From CALINF01 sp039980455 (GTDB lineage Bacteria; Pseudomonadota; Gammaproteobacteria; Pseudomonadales; Halieaceae): 64,000 nucleotides of DNA. Location of the stretch: NCBI GenBank assembly GCA_039980455.1, contig JBDXCG010000006.1, positions 1 to 64,000 on the forward strand. The letters are read 5' to 3'. Position numbers and translations under genes: made by a program. How positions within the stretch are numbered: position 1 is the first letter of the stretch; each line of letters opens with the position of its first letter. The notes beneath the pieces were generated by a model. That model worked only from the letters and a program-made list of their open reading frames with translations, did not search any database and was not told the DNA's origin. Shown here piece by piece: positions 7,706 through 16,658 of this stretch.

Positions 7706-8245
7706 ATGGCAACTTTGAAAGACAAGTACAAGAGCGAAATCGCTGCGCAGCTTAAAGAAGAGCTGGGCCTGGATAATGTGATGGAAGTTCCACGCATCAC
7801 CAAGATCACACTGAACATGGGTGTGGGCGAGTCAGTTGGCGACAAGAAAGTTATGGAAAGCGCCGTCTCCGATATGGAGAAGATCGCTGGCCAGAAGGCA
7901 GTAGTTACGCTGGCACGCAGATCAATCGCTGGATTCAAGATTCGTGATGGTTGGCCAGTGGGCTGTAAAGTGACTCTGCGCTCAGAGCGTATGTACGAGT
8001 TTCTTGAGCGTCTGATATCGATTGCCATTCCTCGTATTCGTGATTTCCGCGGAATCAGCCCGAAGTCGTTTGACGGTCGTGGCAACTTTGCAATGGGTGT
8101 GACCGAGCAGATCATCTTCCCTGAAATTGATTACGACCAGGTGGACGCACTGCGTGGTATGGATATCACTATTACAACCACCGCTCGTACGGATGATGAA
8201 GGACGTGCACTGTTGCGCGCTTTCAACTTCCCCTTGAAAGGTTAA
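7706..8245 (+). CDS. rplE: 50S ribosomal protein L5
   Basis: A 179-residue L5 that binds 5S rRNA and contacts the P-site tRNA. It carries the family signature MEVPRITKITLNMGVGE near residue 31 and the C-terminal DITITTTARTDDEGRALL. Length equals that of E. coli. Confidence 0.97.
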   Translation: MATLKDKYKSEIAAQLKEELGLDNVMEVPRITKITLNMGVGESVGDKKVMESAVSDMEKIAGQKAVVTLARRSIAGFKIRDGWPVGCKVTLRSERMYEFLERLISIAIPRIRDFRGISPKSFDGRGNFAMGVTEQIIFPEIDYDQVDALRGMDITITTTARTDDEGRALLRAFNFPLKG

Positions 8246-8257
8246 GAGGCTTTATAC

Positions 8258-8563
8258 ATGGCTAAGAAGTCAATGATCGCGCGTGAGCACAAACGTGCAC
8301 GTATGGTTGCTAAATTCGCAGACAAGCGTGCTGCAATTAAGGCAGTCCTGAGCGATGCGAATGCATCCGATGAAGATAAGTGGGATGCACAGGTTGCGCT
8401 GCAAAAACTGCCGCGTGATGCAAGCCCGGTACGCAAGCAGCGCCGCTGTCAGATTACCGGCCGCCCTCACGGGGTTTATCGCAAGTTTGGCTTGTGTCGT
8501 AACAAGCTGCGTGAAGCAGCAATGCGCGGTGACGTGCCCGGTCTGGTTAAGGCCAGCTGGTAA
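8258..8563 (+). CDS. rpsN: 30S ribosomal protein S14
   Basis: A 101-residue S14 of the long, zinc-independent (C-minus) type: the region corresponding to the zinc ribbon reads RRCQITGRPHGVYRKFGLCR and lacks two CxxC pairs. It begins MAKKSMIAREHKR and ends VKASW. No second, zinc-independent/dependent paralogue is in the window. Confidence 0.97.
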   Translation: MAKKSMIAREHKRARMVAKFADKRAAIKAVLSDANASDEDKWDAQVALQKLPRDASPVRKQRRCQITGRPHGVYRKFGLCRNKLREAAMRGDVPGLVKASW

Positions 8564-8578
8564 GGGAGAGAGAATACT

Positions 8579-8974
8579 ATGAGCATGCAAGATCCTTTGT
8601 CAGATATGCTGACTCGAATTCGCAACGCACAGATGGCAGGAAAGACTGGTGTGGAAATGCCCGGTTCCAAGCTGAAGGTAGCGGTTGCAAATGTGTTGAA
8701 AGAAGAAGGCTACATCGCTGACTTCGGTACTAGCGAAGACGACGGCAAGCCGCGCCTCTCGCTGGAGCTGAAGTATTTTCAGGGTAAGCCAGTAATCGCA
8801 GAGATAGATCGTGTTAGCCGTCCAGGCCTGCGCAACTACAAGGGCAAAGATGATATGCCTTCAGTTCGCAACGGATTGGGTGTTGCTATTGTCTCCACCT
8901 CTAAGGGTGTGATGACAGAGCGTGCTGCGCGAGCAGCTGGTGTCGGTGGCGAAGTACTTTGCACCGTATTCTAA
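8579..8974 (+). CDS. rpsH: 30S ribosomal protein S8
   Basis: A 131-residue S8, start MSMQDPLSDMLTRIRNAQ, ending with the conserved GGEVLCTVF. S8 binds central-domain 16S rRNA and in E. coli represses the spc operon by binding the rplE message region. AGGGAGAGA precedes the ATG. Confidence 0.97.
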   Translation: MSMQDPLSDMLTRIRNAQMAGKTGVEMPGSKLKVAVANVLKEEGYIADFGTSEDDGKPRLSLELKYFQGKPVIAEIDRVSRPGLRNYKGKDDMPSVRNGLGVAIVSTSKGVMTERAARAAGVGGEVLCTVF

Positions 8975-9005
8975 GAAGTTAGTTGATTTTTAAGAGCAAT
9001 TTGAA

Positions 9006-9533
9006 ATGTCTAGAGTCGCAAATAATCCGGTAGCGCTCCCGAAAGGTGTAGAGGTCAAGATTGATGGCCGCGATGTCACCGTTAAGGGTGCAAAGGGTAC
9101 GCTCTCTCTATCTTTGATAGACGGCGTACAGATGAACCAGGATGACAACGTACTTACGTTTGCTGCTGAAAGTGACAAGTCCAAGGCAATGGCCGGAACG
9201 ACACGTGCACTGGTTGGCAACATGGTTAAGGGCGTCAGCGAAGGCTGGGAGAAGAAGTTGGTATTAAACGGTGTTGGTTACCGTGCCAAGGCTTCCGGCA
9301 AGAGCGTCAACCTGACCGTTGGCCTGTCCCATCCTGTGGACTATAAATTGCCAGAGGGCGTTACCGCCGAGAGCCCAAGCCAGACAGAAATCGTGGTAAT
9401 GGGTATCGACAAGCAAGCTGTTGGCCAGGCGGCCGCCGAAATTCGCAGTTTCCGCCCGCCAGAGCCTTACAAGGGTAAAGGTATTCGTTACGCCGATGAG
9501 TATGTTCGTCGTAAAGAAGCCAAGAAGAAGTAG
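9006..9533 (+). CDS. rplF: 50S ribosomal protein L6
   Basis: A 175-residue L6 near the factor-binding site. Both L6 repeats are present, and the C-terminal signature PEPYKGKGIRYADEYVRRK is intact. The family usually has 176-178 residues. Confidence 0.97.
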   Translation: MSRVANNPVALPKGVEVKIDGRDVTVKGAKGTLSLSLIDGVQMNQDDNVLTFAAESDKSKAMAGTTRALVGNMVKGVSEGWEKKLVLNGVGYRAKASGKSVNLTVGLSHPVDYKLPEGVTAESPSQTEIVVMGIDKQAVGQAAAEIRSFRPPEPYKGKGIRYADEYVRRKEAKKK

Positions 9534-9543
9534 GTAAGCTGAG

Positions 9544-9894
9544 ATGAGTGCAAAAAATGATTCAAGGTTGCGTCGCGCACGTCGCGCTCGTGCCCGTATG
9601 CGTACGCAGGGCGTTAATCGACTCAGCGTACACCGTACTCCACGTCACATTTACGCCCAGGTGATTGCGCCTGCAGGTGATCGCGTTTTGGCCAGTGCGT
9701 CAACGCTCGATACAAGCCTGCGTGGTGGTAAAACGGGCAACATCGATGCGGCTGCCGAAGTTGGCAAGCTGGTTGCTCAGCGCGCTAAAGACGCGGGCAT
9801 CGAGAAGGTGGCGTTTGATCGCGCCGGGTACAAGTATCATGGTCGTGTGAAGGCTTTGGCTGACGCGGCTCGTGAAGGTGGACTGGAATTCTAG
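9544..9894 (+). CDS. rplR: 50S ribosomal protein L18
   Basis: A 116-residue L18 that carries 5S rRNA into the 50S subunit. The basic N-terminus (RLRRARRARARMRTQG) and the core HIYAQVIAPAGDRVLASAST are typical, and it ends GRVKALADAAREGGLEF. Confidence 0.97.
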   Translation: MSAKNDSRLRRARRARARMRTQGVNRLSVHRTPRHIYAQVIAPAGDRVLASASTLDTSLRGGKTGNIDAAAEVGKLVAQRAKDAGIEKVAFDRAGYKYHGRVKALADAAREGGLEF

Positions 9895-9903
9895 GGTAGA
9901 GAT

Positions 9904-10416
9904 ATGGCTTTTAACGATCAGAAAAAGCAGCAACAAGATGGAGACCTCCAGGAAAAGCTGGTACAGGTCAACCGTGTTGCGAAGGTGGTCAAGGGTGGCC
10001 GTATCTTCGGTTTTACAGCTCTGACTGTAGTCGGCGATGGTAAAGGCAAAGTAGGCTTCGGTCGCGGTAAAGCACGTGAAGTGCCAGTCGCGATTCAGAA
10101 GGCAATGGAAGCTGCGCGTCGTAACATGATCCAGGTGGATCTGAACGAAGGTACATTGCAGTACCCGGTAAAGGCGAGCCACGGCGCGTCTAAGGTGTAC
10201 ATGCAGCCTGCATCTGAAGGTACCGGTGTTATTGCCGGTGGTGCGATGCGAGCGGTTCTGGAAATTGCCGGCGTACATAACGTACTGGCCAAGTGCTACG
10301 GTTCCACGAACCCGGTAAATGTTGTTCGAGCGACTTTCAATGGTCTGCGTGATATGTCTGCCCCAGATGCTGTGGCAGCCAAGCGTGGCAAGACAGTCGA
10401 AGAAATATTGAATTAA
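9904..10416 (+). CDS. rpsE: 30S ribosomal protein S5
   Basis: A 170-residue S5, needed for accuracy and mRNA entry. The double-stranded RNA-binding region (EKLVQVNRVAKVVKGGRIF, residues about 18-36) and the C-terminal GSTNPVNVVRAT are intact. Ram/spectinomycin-resistance positions were not checked residue by residue. Confidence 0.97.
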   Translation: MAFNDQKKQQQDGDLQEKLVQVNRVAKVVKGGRIFGFTALTVVGDGKGKVGFGRGKAREVPVAIQKAMEAARRNMIQVDLNEGTLQYPVKASHGASKVYMQPASEGTGVIAGGAMRAVLEIAGVHNVLAKCYGSTNPVNVVRATFNGLRDMSAPDAVAAKRGKTVEEILN

Positions 10417-10434
10417 TGAGTGAGTTGGCTAGTC

Positions 10435-10617
10435 ATGGCTAAAGCAACGATTAAAGTAACGCAGATCAAAAGTGCCAACGGCCGCCTGAAGAGTCACAGG
10501 GCGTGTGTAGCTGGTTTGGGCCTGCGTCGAATAGGTCACACCGTAGAGGTTGAGGACACTCCCTCTGTACGCGGCATGATCAACAAGGCGAACTACCTGC
10601 TAAGGGTTGAGGATTAA
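10435..10617 (+). CDS. rpmD: 50S ribosomal protein L30
   Basis: A 60-residue L30 beginning MAKATIKVTQIKS. The frame is open back to 10420, but the ATG at 10435 gives the usual length and follows GAGTGAGTTGG. It is followed three bases later by rplO. Confidence 0.95.
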   Translation: MAKATIKVTQIKSANGRLKSHRACVAGLGLRRIGHTVEVEDTPSVRGMINKANYLLRVED

Positions 10618-10620
10618 ATC

Positions 10621-11064
10621 ATGTCAGAAATGCGACTGAACAGCCTGAGTCCGGCACCGGGTTCCCGCAAGGGCGCCAAGCGTGTTGGACGTGGCATTGG
10701 TAGTGGTCTGGGAAAGACAGCCGGCCGCGGACACAAGGGTCAAAAGGCCCGTTCGGGTGGTAGCGTACGACCCGGTTTCGAAGGTGGTCAGATGCCACTG
10801 CAGAAGCGTCTGCCCAAGTACGGTTTCACCTCTCGCATTGCGCGAACAACAGCTCAGGTTCGCCTGGGTGAGCTGAACGTTGTTGAAGGTGATGTAGTAG
10901 ACCTGAATGCTCTGAAAGCCGCCGACCTGGTGAAGCAAGACGTGCTGCGCGCACGTGTCTTCCTGTCTGGTGAACTGAGCAAGCCTGTTACTGTCAAAGG
11001 TTTAGCGGTTACTAAAGGTGCCCGCGAAGCAATTGAACAGGCAGGCGGAAAAGTAGAGGAATAA
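10621..11064 (+). CDS. rplO: 50S ribosomal protein L15
   Basis: A 147-residue L15 with the N-terminal glycine-rich arm (GRGIGSGLGKTAGRGHKGQ, residues about 23-41) that threads through 23S rRNA. Its TAA abuts the secY ATG directly, so SecY is probably made by translational coupling. Confidence 0.97.
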   Translation: MSEMRLNSLSPAPGSRKGAKRVGRGIGSGLGKTAGRGHKGQKARSGGSVRPGFEGGQMPLQKRLPKYGFTSRIARTTAQVRLGELNVVEGDVVDLNALKAADLVKQDVLRARVFLSGELSKPVTVKGLAVTKGAREAIEQAGGKVEE

Positions 11065-12393
11065 ATGGCAACAGGTCAGCTGCCCTCGGTCAACAAAGCT
11101 GGACTAGGCGAGCTCTTTGCTCGCCTTCGTTTTGTTGTATTGGCAATTATTGTCTATCGCATCGGGACTCACATCCCTGTGCCGGGAATCGACCCCAATC
11201 AATTGGCGGCGCTGTTTAACCAGAATCAGGGCACCATCCTGGGTCTGGCCAACATGTTTTCCGGTGGTGCACTGGAGCGGATGAGTATTCTGGCTCTGGG
11301 GATCATGCCCTACATCTCGGCATCGATCATCATGCAGTTGATGTCGGCAGTAACGCCGCAGCTGGAGCAGTTAAAGAAAGAAGGTGAGTCTGGTCGTCGT
11401 AAGATCAGCCAGTACACGCGCTACCTAACGGTGTTGTTGGCGATTGTACAAGCCACGGGTATGACCGTTGGTATGGCGAATCAGGGCATGTCGTATGACA
11501 CTTCAGTGTTGTTCTATGTGATTGCCATCACCTCTTTGGTTACCGGCGCAGTCTTTATGATGTGGCTGGGCGAGCAGATTACAGAGAAGGGCGTAGGTAA
11601 CGGCATATCGCTGTTAATCTTCGCCGGTATCGTAGCGGGTTTACCTGCGGCGATTGGACAGTCGCTGGAACAGGCGCGCCAGGGTGAGATCAATATCCTT
11701 GTGCTGCTGCTTATTCTTGCATTGGCAATTGCAGTGATTTACCTGATCGTCTTCATTGAGCGTGGTCAGCGTCGCATCACCGTGAACTATGCCAAGCGTC
11801 AGCAAGGCCGCAAGATGTACCAGGCGCAGAGCTCGCATCTGCCTCTGAAGGTGAATATGGCAGGTGTGATTCCGGCCATCTTCGCGAGCAGCATACTGCT
11901 GTTCCCTGCGTCACTCGCGCAGTGGTTCGGTTCGTCCGGATCAGCAGATTGGTTGCAGGATATGGCTGTGGCAATTGGCCCCGGTCAGCCGTTGAACATT
12001 ATGTTGTTTACGGTGTTTATTGTGTTTTTCTGCTTCTTCTATACGGCATTGATGTTCAACCCGGTAGAAGTTGCTGACAACCTGAAGAAGTCTGGTGCCT
12101 TTGTACCGGGTATTCGTCCAGGGCAGCAAACCGCGAACTACATCGACGGAGTGCTGACACGACTGACAGTATTTGGCGCGGCGTATATCGCTCTGGTTTG
12201 TCTGATGCCTCAGTTCCTGGTTGTGATGTGGAACGTACCTTTTTATCTGGGCGGCACGTCACTTCTGATCGTAGTGGTTGTGGTAATGGATTTTATGGCC
12301 CAGGTGCAGAGTCACTTGATGTCACACCAGTACGACTCGGTGATGAAGAAGGCCAATTTGAAAAATTATGGTGGTGCCGGGCGCGCGCGTTAA
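11065..12393 (+). CDS. secY: Protein translocase subunit SecY
   Basis: A 442-residue ten-helix channel subunit of SecYEG, in the inner membrane. Family signatures are visible: FARLRFVVLAIIVYRIGTHIP in helix 1 (shown in part), GIMPYISASIIMQL near residue 79, GNGISLLIFAGIV in the middle, and FNPVEVADNLKKSGAFVPGI near residue 328. It lies between rplO and rpmJ, the normal spc-operon position. Confidence 0.98.
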   Translation: MATGQLPSVNKAGLGELFARLRFVVLAIIVYRIGTHIPVPGIDPNQLAALFNQNQGTILGLANMFSGGALERMSILALGIMPYISASIIMQLMSAVTPQLEQLKKEGESGRRKISQYTRYLTVLLAIVQATGMTVGMANQGMSYDTSVLFYVIAITSLVTGAVFMMWLGEQITEKGVGNGISLLIFAGIVAGLPAAIGQSLEQARQGEINILVLLLILALAIAVIYLIVFIERGQRRITVNYAKRQQGRKMYQAQSSHLPLKVNMAGVIPAIFASSILLFPASLAQWFGSSGSADWLQDMAVAIGPGQPLNIMLFTVFIVFFCFFYTALMFNPVEVADNLKKSGAFVPGIRPGQQTANYIDGVLTRLTVFGAAYIALVCLMPQFLVVMWNVPFYLGGTSLLIVVVVVMDFMAQVQSHLMSHQYDSVMKKANLKNYGGAGRAR

Positions 12394-12422
12394 GCGGCCG
12401 GTATAACGGAGAGTAGTAAGTC

Positions 12423-12539
12423 ATGAAAGTACGTGCTTCAGTTAAGAAAATTTGCAGGAACTGCAAGGTAGTCCGTCGCAATGGTGTTGTGCGCGTGATC
12501 TGTAATACAGATCCACGACACAAGCAGCGCCAGGGCTGA
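12423..12539 (+). CDS. rpmJ: 50S ribosomal protein L36
   Basis: A 38-residue protein read directly from 12423: MKVRASVKKICRNCKVVRR and the ending DPRHKQRQG. It has the zinc ribbon C11-x2-C14-x12-C27-x5-H33, so it is the zinc-binding (C-plus) form. It closes the spc operon 29 bases after secY. Confidence 0.96.
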   Translation: MKVRASVKKICRNCKVVRRNGVVRVICNTDPRHKQRQG

Positions 12540-12541
12540 GG

Positions 12542-12570
12542 TTGATTTTTAGTCACGATATCGGTAGAAT
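12542..12570 (+). promoter_or_regulatory. Alpha operon promoter
   Basis: TTGATT at 12542-12547 and TAGAAT at 12565-12570 with 17-base spacing. It lies just after rpmJ and leaves a roughly 95-base leader before rpsM. In E. coli the alpha-operon leader folds into the S4 repression target; this leader was not folded here. Confidence 0.7.
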
Positions 12571-12672
12571 GCTGCGCCTTTCGCACCCGGACCAGAAAAC
12601 TGAGTTAAATCAGGGGTTTGGGGTGTGTGTGCTTAGCAGTCTGCGGTAACTAGGATTTTTGGAGAAAGTTGG

Positions 12673-13029
12673 ATGGCTCGTATTGCCGGCGTCAATATAC
12701 CCGATAACAAGCATGCTGTTATCTCATTGACCTATATTTACGGTGTGGGACGTACCCAGGCCAGATCTCTTTGCGCTGCTACCGGCGTTGCTGAGAGTGC
12801 CAAAGTGGGTGAACTGACAGAGCAGGAAATGGATGCTCTGCGCACCAAAGTTAGCGAGATGACCGTGGAAGGCGACCTGCGTCGTGAAGTATCCATGAAC
12901 ATCAAGCGTCTGATGGATTTAGGCTGTAACCGCGGCCTGCGCCATCGTCGTGGACTGCCACTGCGTGGTCAGCGCACCAAGACAAACGCACGTACTCGCA
13001 AGGGACCGCGTAAGCCGATTCGCCGCTAG
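12673..13029 (+). CDS. rpsM: 30S ribosomal protein S13
   Basis: A 118-residue S13 in the 30S head that contacts P-site tRNA through its basic tail. It begins MARIAGVNIPDNKHAVISL and ends with RGLPLRGQRTKTNARTRKG plus PRKPIRR. TTTTGGAGAAAG precedes the ATG. It opens the alpha operon rpsM-rpsK-rpsD-rpoA-rplQ. Confidence 0.97.
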   Translation: MARIAGVNIPDNKHAVISLTYIYGVGRTQARSLCAATGVAESAKVGELTEQEMDALRTKVSEMTVEGDLRREVSMNIKRLMDLGCNRGLRHRRGLPLRGQRTKTNARTRKGPRKPIRR

Positions 13030-13105
13030 AATTTAAACTACAGCGAATCCTTTTAGTGTAGCTGCACAGCTGGTGCAGTGTTGATATTAAATCAGGAACG
13101 TAACT

Positions 13106-13498
13106 ATGGCTAAGCCAGGTGCCAAAGGCACTCGTAAGAAAATCACCAAGACTGTTGTCGATGGCATTGCGCATGTACATGCGTCATTCAACAACACCAT
13201 CATCACGATTACTGACCGTCAGGGTAACACTCTGAGCTGGGCAACTGCCGGTGGGTCGGGTTTTCGTGGATCACGAAAGAGCACACCGTTCGCGGCTCAG
13301 GTTGCGGCAGAGCGTGCTGGTGAAGCAGCAAAAGAATACGGATTGCAGAATCTCGATGTTCAGGTCAAGGGACCCGGACCCGGTCGTGAATCTGCTGTGC
13401 GCGCGCTGAACGCTTGTGGCTACAAGATCAGCAACATCACAGACGTAACACCGATTCCCCATAACGGTTGTCGTCCGCCCAAGAAACGTCGCGTATAA
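13106..13498 (+). CDS. rpsK: 30S ribosomal protein S11
   Basis: A 130-residue S11 on the 30S platform. It contains AHVHASFNNTIITITDRQGN (residues about 22-41) and the C-terminal DVTPIPHNGCRPPKKRRV, whose N-G step is the isoaspartate site known in E. coli S11. Confidence 0.97.
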   Translation: MAKPGAKGTRKKITKTVVDGIAHVHASFNNTIITITDRQGNTLSWATAGGSGFRGSRKSTPFAAQVAAERAGEAAKEYGLQNLDVQVKGPGPGRESAVRALNACGYKISNITDVTPIPHNGCRPPKKRRV

Positions 13499-13529
13499 CG
13501 CACAGTAAGCGCTTACAGGAAGAATTGAC

Positions 13530-14150
13530 ATGGCTCGATATATTGGACCCAAGTGTAAGCTTTCCCGTCGTGAAGGAACCGATCTGTTCCTCAAGAGCGG
13601 CGTGCGATCACTGGAAAGCAAGTGTAAAGCAGAAGCAATCCCAGGCCAGCATGGCGCCCGTCGCGGCCGCTTGTCTGACTACGGTGTGCAGCTGCGAGAG
13701 AAGCAAAAAGTTCGTCGTATATACGGCGTGCTGGAGAAGCAGTTCCGCAACTACTACAAAGAAGCTGCTCGTCTGAAGGGCGCTACAGGTGAGAACCTGC
13801 TGCAGCTGCTCGAGAGTCGCCTGGACAATGTGGTTTACCGCATTGGTTTTGGATCGACCCGCGCAGAATCGCGTCAGATGGTTTCTCACAAGGCAATTTT
13901 GGTGAACGGTGTTGTTGTGAACATCCCGTCGTACCAGGTTAAGGCAGGAGATGTAGTCACCCTGCGTGAGAAGGCTAAGAAGCAACTGCGTGTGCAGTCA
14001 GCGATGGCCTTGGCTGCCCAGCGTGGTGAGCCTGAGTGGATCGATGTGAATTCAGAGAAGCTGGAAGGTACTTTCAAGTCAGTACCCGATCGCCAGGAGC
14101 TGTCTTCCGAGATCAACGAAAACCTGATCGTGGAACTTTACTCCAAGTAA
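13530..14150 (+). CDS. rpsD: 30S ribosomal protein S4
   Basis: A 206-residue S4 that nucleates 30S assembly and in E. coli represses the alpha operon. It begins MARYIGPKCKLSRREGTDL; the S4 RNA-binding domain (ESRLDNVVYRIGFGSTRAES, residues about 92-111) is intact. Confidence 0.97.
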   Translation: MARYIGPKCKLSRREGTDLFLKSGVRSLESKCKAEAIPGQHGARRGRLSDYGVQLREKQKVRRIYGVLEKQFRNYYKEAARLKGATGENLLQLLESRLDNVVYRIGFGSTRAESRQMVSHKAILVNGVVVNIPSYQVKAGDVVTLREKAKKQLRVQSAMALAAQRGEPEWIDVNSEKLEGTFKSVPDRQELSSEINENLIVELYSK

Positions 14151-14188
14151 TCGAACATCAGGATTAACCTAACGTTACAGGTGCCCAA

Positions 14189-15193
14189 ATGCAGAGTGCA
14201 GTAAACGAATTTTTGACCCCGCGTGTAATCAATGTCGATGAAAAGACAAGTACGCGCGCCCAGGTAACCCTGGAACCTCTGGAGCGTGGCTTTGGCCACA
14301 CTCTTGGAAATGCCTTGCGTCGTATCCTGCTGTCATCTATGCCCGGTTGTGCAATTACTGAGGTAGAGATCGACGGTGTATTGCACGAGTACAGTGCAAT
14401 CGAAGGTGTGCAGGAAGATGTGATTGAAATCCTGCTCAACCTCAAGGGCGTTGCTCTTGTGATGAACGGCAAAGACGAAGCTGAGCTGACTCTTATCAAG
14501 AAAGGCAAGGGTGCGGTTACCGCTGGTGATATCCAAGTGGACCACGATATTGAGATCCGCAACCCGGATCACCTGATTTGCACACTGAATGGCGAATCAG
14601 ATATCAGCATGAAACTGACGATTGAGCGCGGTCGTGGCTATTCTGCGGCTGATTCTCGCGAGAACCCTGAAGAAGAAACTCGCTCTATTGGCCGGCTGCA
14701 ATTGGATGCCACATTCTCGCCCGTTCATCGTGTTTCCTACGTAGTAGAAGCAGCGCGTGTTGAACAGCGTACTGACCTGGATAAGCTGGTTCTGGATCTG
14801 GAAACCAACGGTACAATCGATCCTGAAGAGGCGATTCGTCGCGCGGCGACAATATTGCAGCAGCAGCTGGCAGTGTTTGTTGACCTTGAGAGCGAAAGCG
14901 AGTCTGAGTCGGTTGAGGAAGAGGACGAAGTCGATCCTATCTTGCTGCGTCCAGTTGACGATCTTGAGCTGACTGTTCGTTCTGCAAACTGCCTCAAAGC
15001 AGAGAATATTTACTACATCGGTGACCTGGTGCAGCGTACAGAAGTTGAGCTGCTCAAAACCCCTAACCTGGGTAAGAAGTCACTGACCGAAATTAAGGAT
15101 GTTCTTGCATCTCGTGGTTTGTCTCTGGGCATGCGCCTTGATAACTGGCCCCCAACGAGCCTGAAGAACGACGATCGAGTGCTGAGCGTTTAA
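14189..15193 (+). CDS. rpoA: RNA polymerase alpha subunit
   Basis: A 334-residue alpha subunit. The N-terminal dimerisation domain has the conserved EPLERGFGHTLGNALRRILL near residue 28. The linker is acidic (SESESESVEEEDE, residues about 235-247), and the C-terminal domain that contacts UP elements and activators has LTVRSANCLKAENI and the ending TPNLGKKSLTEIKDVLASRG. Lies between rpsD and rplQ as in E. coli. Confidence 0.98.
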   Translation: MQSAVNEFLTPRVINVDEKTSTRAQVTLEPLERGFGHTLGNALRRILLSSMPGCAITEVEIDGVLHEYSAIEGVQEDVIEILLNLKGVALVMNGKDEAELTLIKKGKGAVTAGDIQVDHDIEIRNPDHLICTLNGESDISMKLTIERGRGYSAADSRENPEEETRSIGRLQLDATFSPVHRVSYVVEAARVEQRTDLDKLVLDLETNGTIDPEEAIRRAATILQQQLAVFVDLESESESESVEEEDEVDPILLRPVDDLELTVRSANCLKAENIYYIGDLVQRTEVELLKTPNLGKKSLTEIKDVLASRGLSLGMRLDNWPPTSLKNDDRVLSV

Positions 15194-15250
15194 GCAACCG
15201 ATTCCCAGTTTACAGTGCTGAGATAGCACAGAAAAAATAGGATAGAGAAG

Positions 15251-15640
15251 ATGCGTCATCGCCATAGTGGACGTCAGTTAAACAGAAACAGCTCTCATCG
15301 CAAGGCCATGTTTCGCAACATGACCGTGTCTCTGGTGGAGCACGAGTTGATCAAAACAACTTTGGCCAAGGCTAAAGAGCTGCGCGGACATGCGGAGCCC
15401 CTGATTACTCTGGCCAAGAAAGATAGCGTTGCAAACCGTCGCTTGGCGTTTGATCGTACGCGTAGCAAAGAGACTGTTGGCAAATTGTTCAACGAGCTGG
15501 GTCCTCGCTATCAGGAGCGTCCCGGTGGCTACATTCGCATCATGAAGTGTGGTTTCCGTGCAGGCGACAAAGCGCCAATGGCATTTGTTGAATTGGTGGA
15601 CCGTCCGCAGCACGACAACGTTGAGGCAGATGAAGACTAA
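15251..15640 (+). CDS. rplQ: 50S ribosomal protein L17
   Basis: A 129-residue L17 starting MRHRHSGRQLNRNSSHRKAM, near the exit tunnel. It contains the conserved GGYIRIMKCGFRAGDKAPM near residue 95. It is the last gene of the alpha operon and is followed by a clear terminator. Confidence 0.97.
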   Translation: MRHRHSGRQLNRNSSHRKAMFRNMTVSLVEHELIKTTLAKAKELRGHAEPLITLAKKDSVANRRLAFDRTRSKETVGKLFNELGPRYQERPGGYIRIMKCGFRAGDKAPMAFVELVDRPQHDNVEADED

Positions 15641-15664
15641 CACTTAGTCTCTTCACTGCTTTTG

Positions 15665-15691
15665 AAAGCCGGGCTCTGCCCGGCTTTTTTG
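15665..15691 (+). terminator. Rho-independent terminator of the alpha operon
   Basis: AAAGCCGGGC and GCCCGGCTTT pair around a short TCT loop and run into six T. It lies 25 bases after rplQ and ends the ribosomal protein supercluster. Confidence 0.93.
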
Positions 15692-15783
15692 TGCGTGTCA
15701 CAAACGCGTAAGTACCTTAGTGTGCTTGCACGCGCAGCATCGACTGCTACTCTCTAGAACAGTACCTAACTAAGAGAGAAGTG

Positions 15784-16653
15784 ATGCAGCGAGAAACAAT
15801 AGCCGACGGATTGTTCTTTGGGGAGGGGCCGCGCTGGCACGATGGTCGACTCTGGTTTAGCGACTTCTACCAGCACGCGGTGCTATCGGTAGGAGCACAC
15901 GGCGATGTTCGGATAGAACATCAATTCAGCGAGCAGACCTCGGGTCTGGGTTGGTTGCCCGATGGCCGGCTAGTCGTTGTTGGCATGAACAGTATGACGC
16001 TGCTGCGCCAGGAAGAGAGCGGTTTTGTTGTGCATGCTGACCTGTCTGAGCACGCGCGTCACCTGTGCAACGATATGGTGATTGATGCTGACGGTCGCGC
16101 CTATGTGGGTAACTTCGGGTTCGACCTGGACGAGCACATTAGAAGCCGTGGTCCCGAAGTGGTAATGAAGGACCACCCAAAAGCCGACCTGATATGCGTA
16201 GAGCCCGACGGGCGTGTCCACGTTGCTGCGCCGGACTTGAGTTTCCCTAATGGCGCGGTAATTACCCCTGATGGCAATACGCTGATTATCGCTGAAACAC
16301 TGGGCATGTGCTTAACCGCCTTCGATCGCGCCGAGGATGGCAGTTTAAGTAATCGGCGCGAGTGGGCGCCCGTTGGTGGGCGAGCGCCAGACGGTATTTG
16401 TCTGGATGCGGACGGAAATGTCTGGGTGGCAGATGCGCTATCAACCGAGTGCGTATTGTTTGAAGAGGGCGGTAATGTAATGGCTACAGCGCAGGCCAGT
16501 CAGAACTGTTTTGCCTGCATGCTCGGCGGTGAAGACGGCAACGACCTGTTTATGATGACCGCGCCGAGTTCGGATAAGTCAAAAGCTTCAAAGTCTCCCG
16601 GAGCCAAAATTGAGCGGGTGAAGGCTCCGGCCCCGAGAGCGGGTTGGCCGTAG
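15784..16653 (+). CDS. SMP-30/gluconolactonase-like beta-propeller protein
   Basis: A 289-residue SMP-30/gluconolaconase/LRE-like protein, a six-bladed propeller family of Ca-dependent lactone hydrolases. Family marks are FFGEGPRWHDGRLWFSDF with the metal-ligand Glu near the N-terminus, LPDGRLVVVGM, LCNDMVIDADGRAYVGNFGF and LDADGNVWVAD with ligand Asn and Asp residues. A GTG three bases upstream (15781) is the other possible start; AGAGAGA precedes both. No signal peptide is seen, so it should be cytoplasmic. The substrate cannot be told from sequence. The C-terminal 35 residues are rich in Lys, Ser and Pro and look disordered. It ends five bases before the convergent uvrA. Confidence 0.82.
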   Translation: MQRETIADGLFFGEGPRWHDGRLWFSDFYQHAVLSVGAHGDVRIEHQFSEQTSGLGWLPDGRLVVVGMNSMTLLRQEESGFVVHADLSEHARHLCNDMVIDADGRAYVGNFGFDLDEHIRSRGPEVVMKDHPKADLICVEPDGRVHVAAPDLSFPNGAVITPDGNTLIIAETLGMCLTAFDRAEDGSLSNRREWAPVGGRAPDGICLDADGNVWVADALSTECVLFEEGGNVMATAQASQNCFACMLGGEDGNDLFMMTAPSSDKSKASKSPGAKIERVKAPAPRAGWP

Positions 16654-16658
16654 TTAGC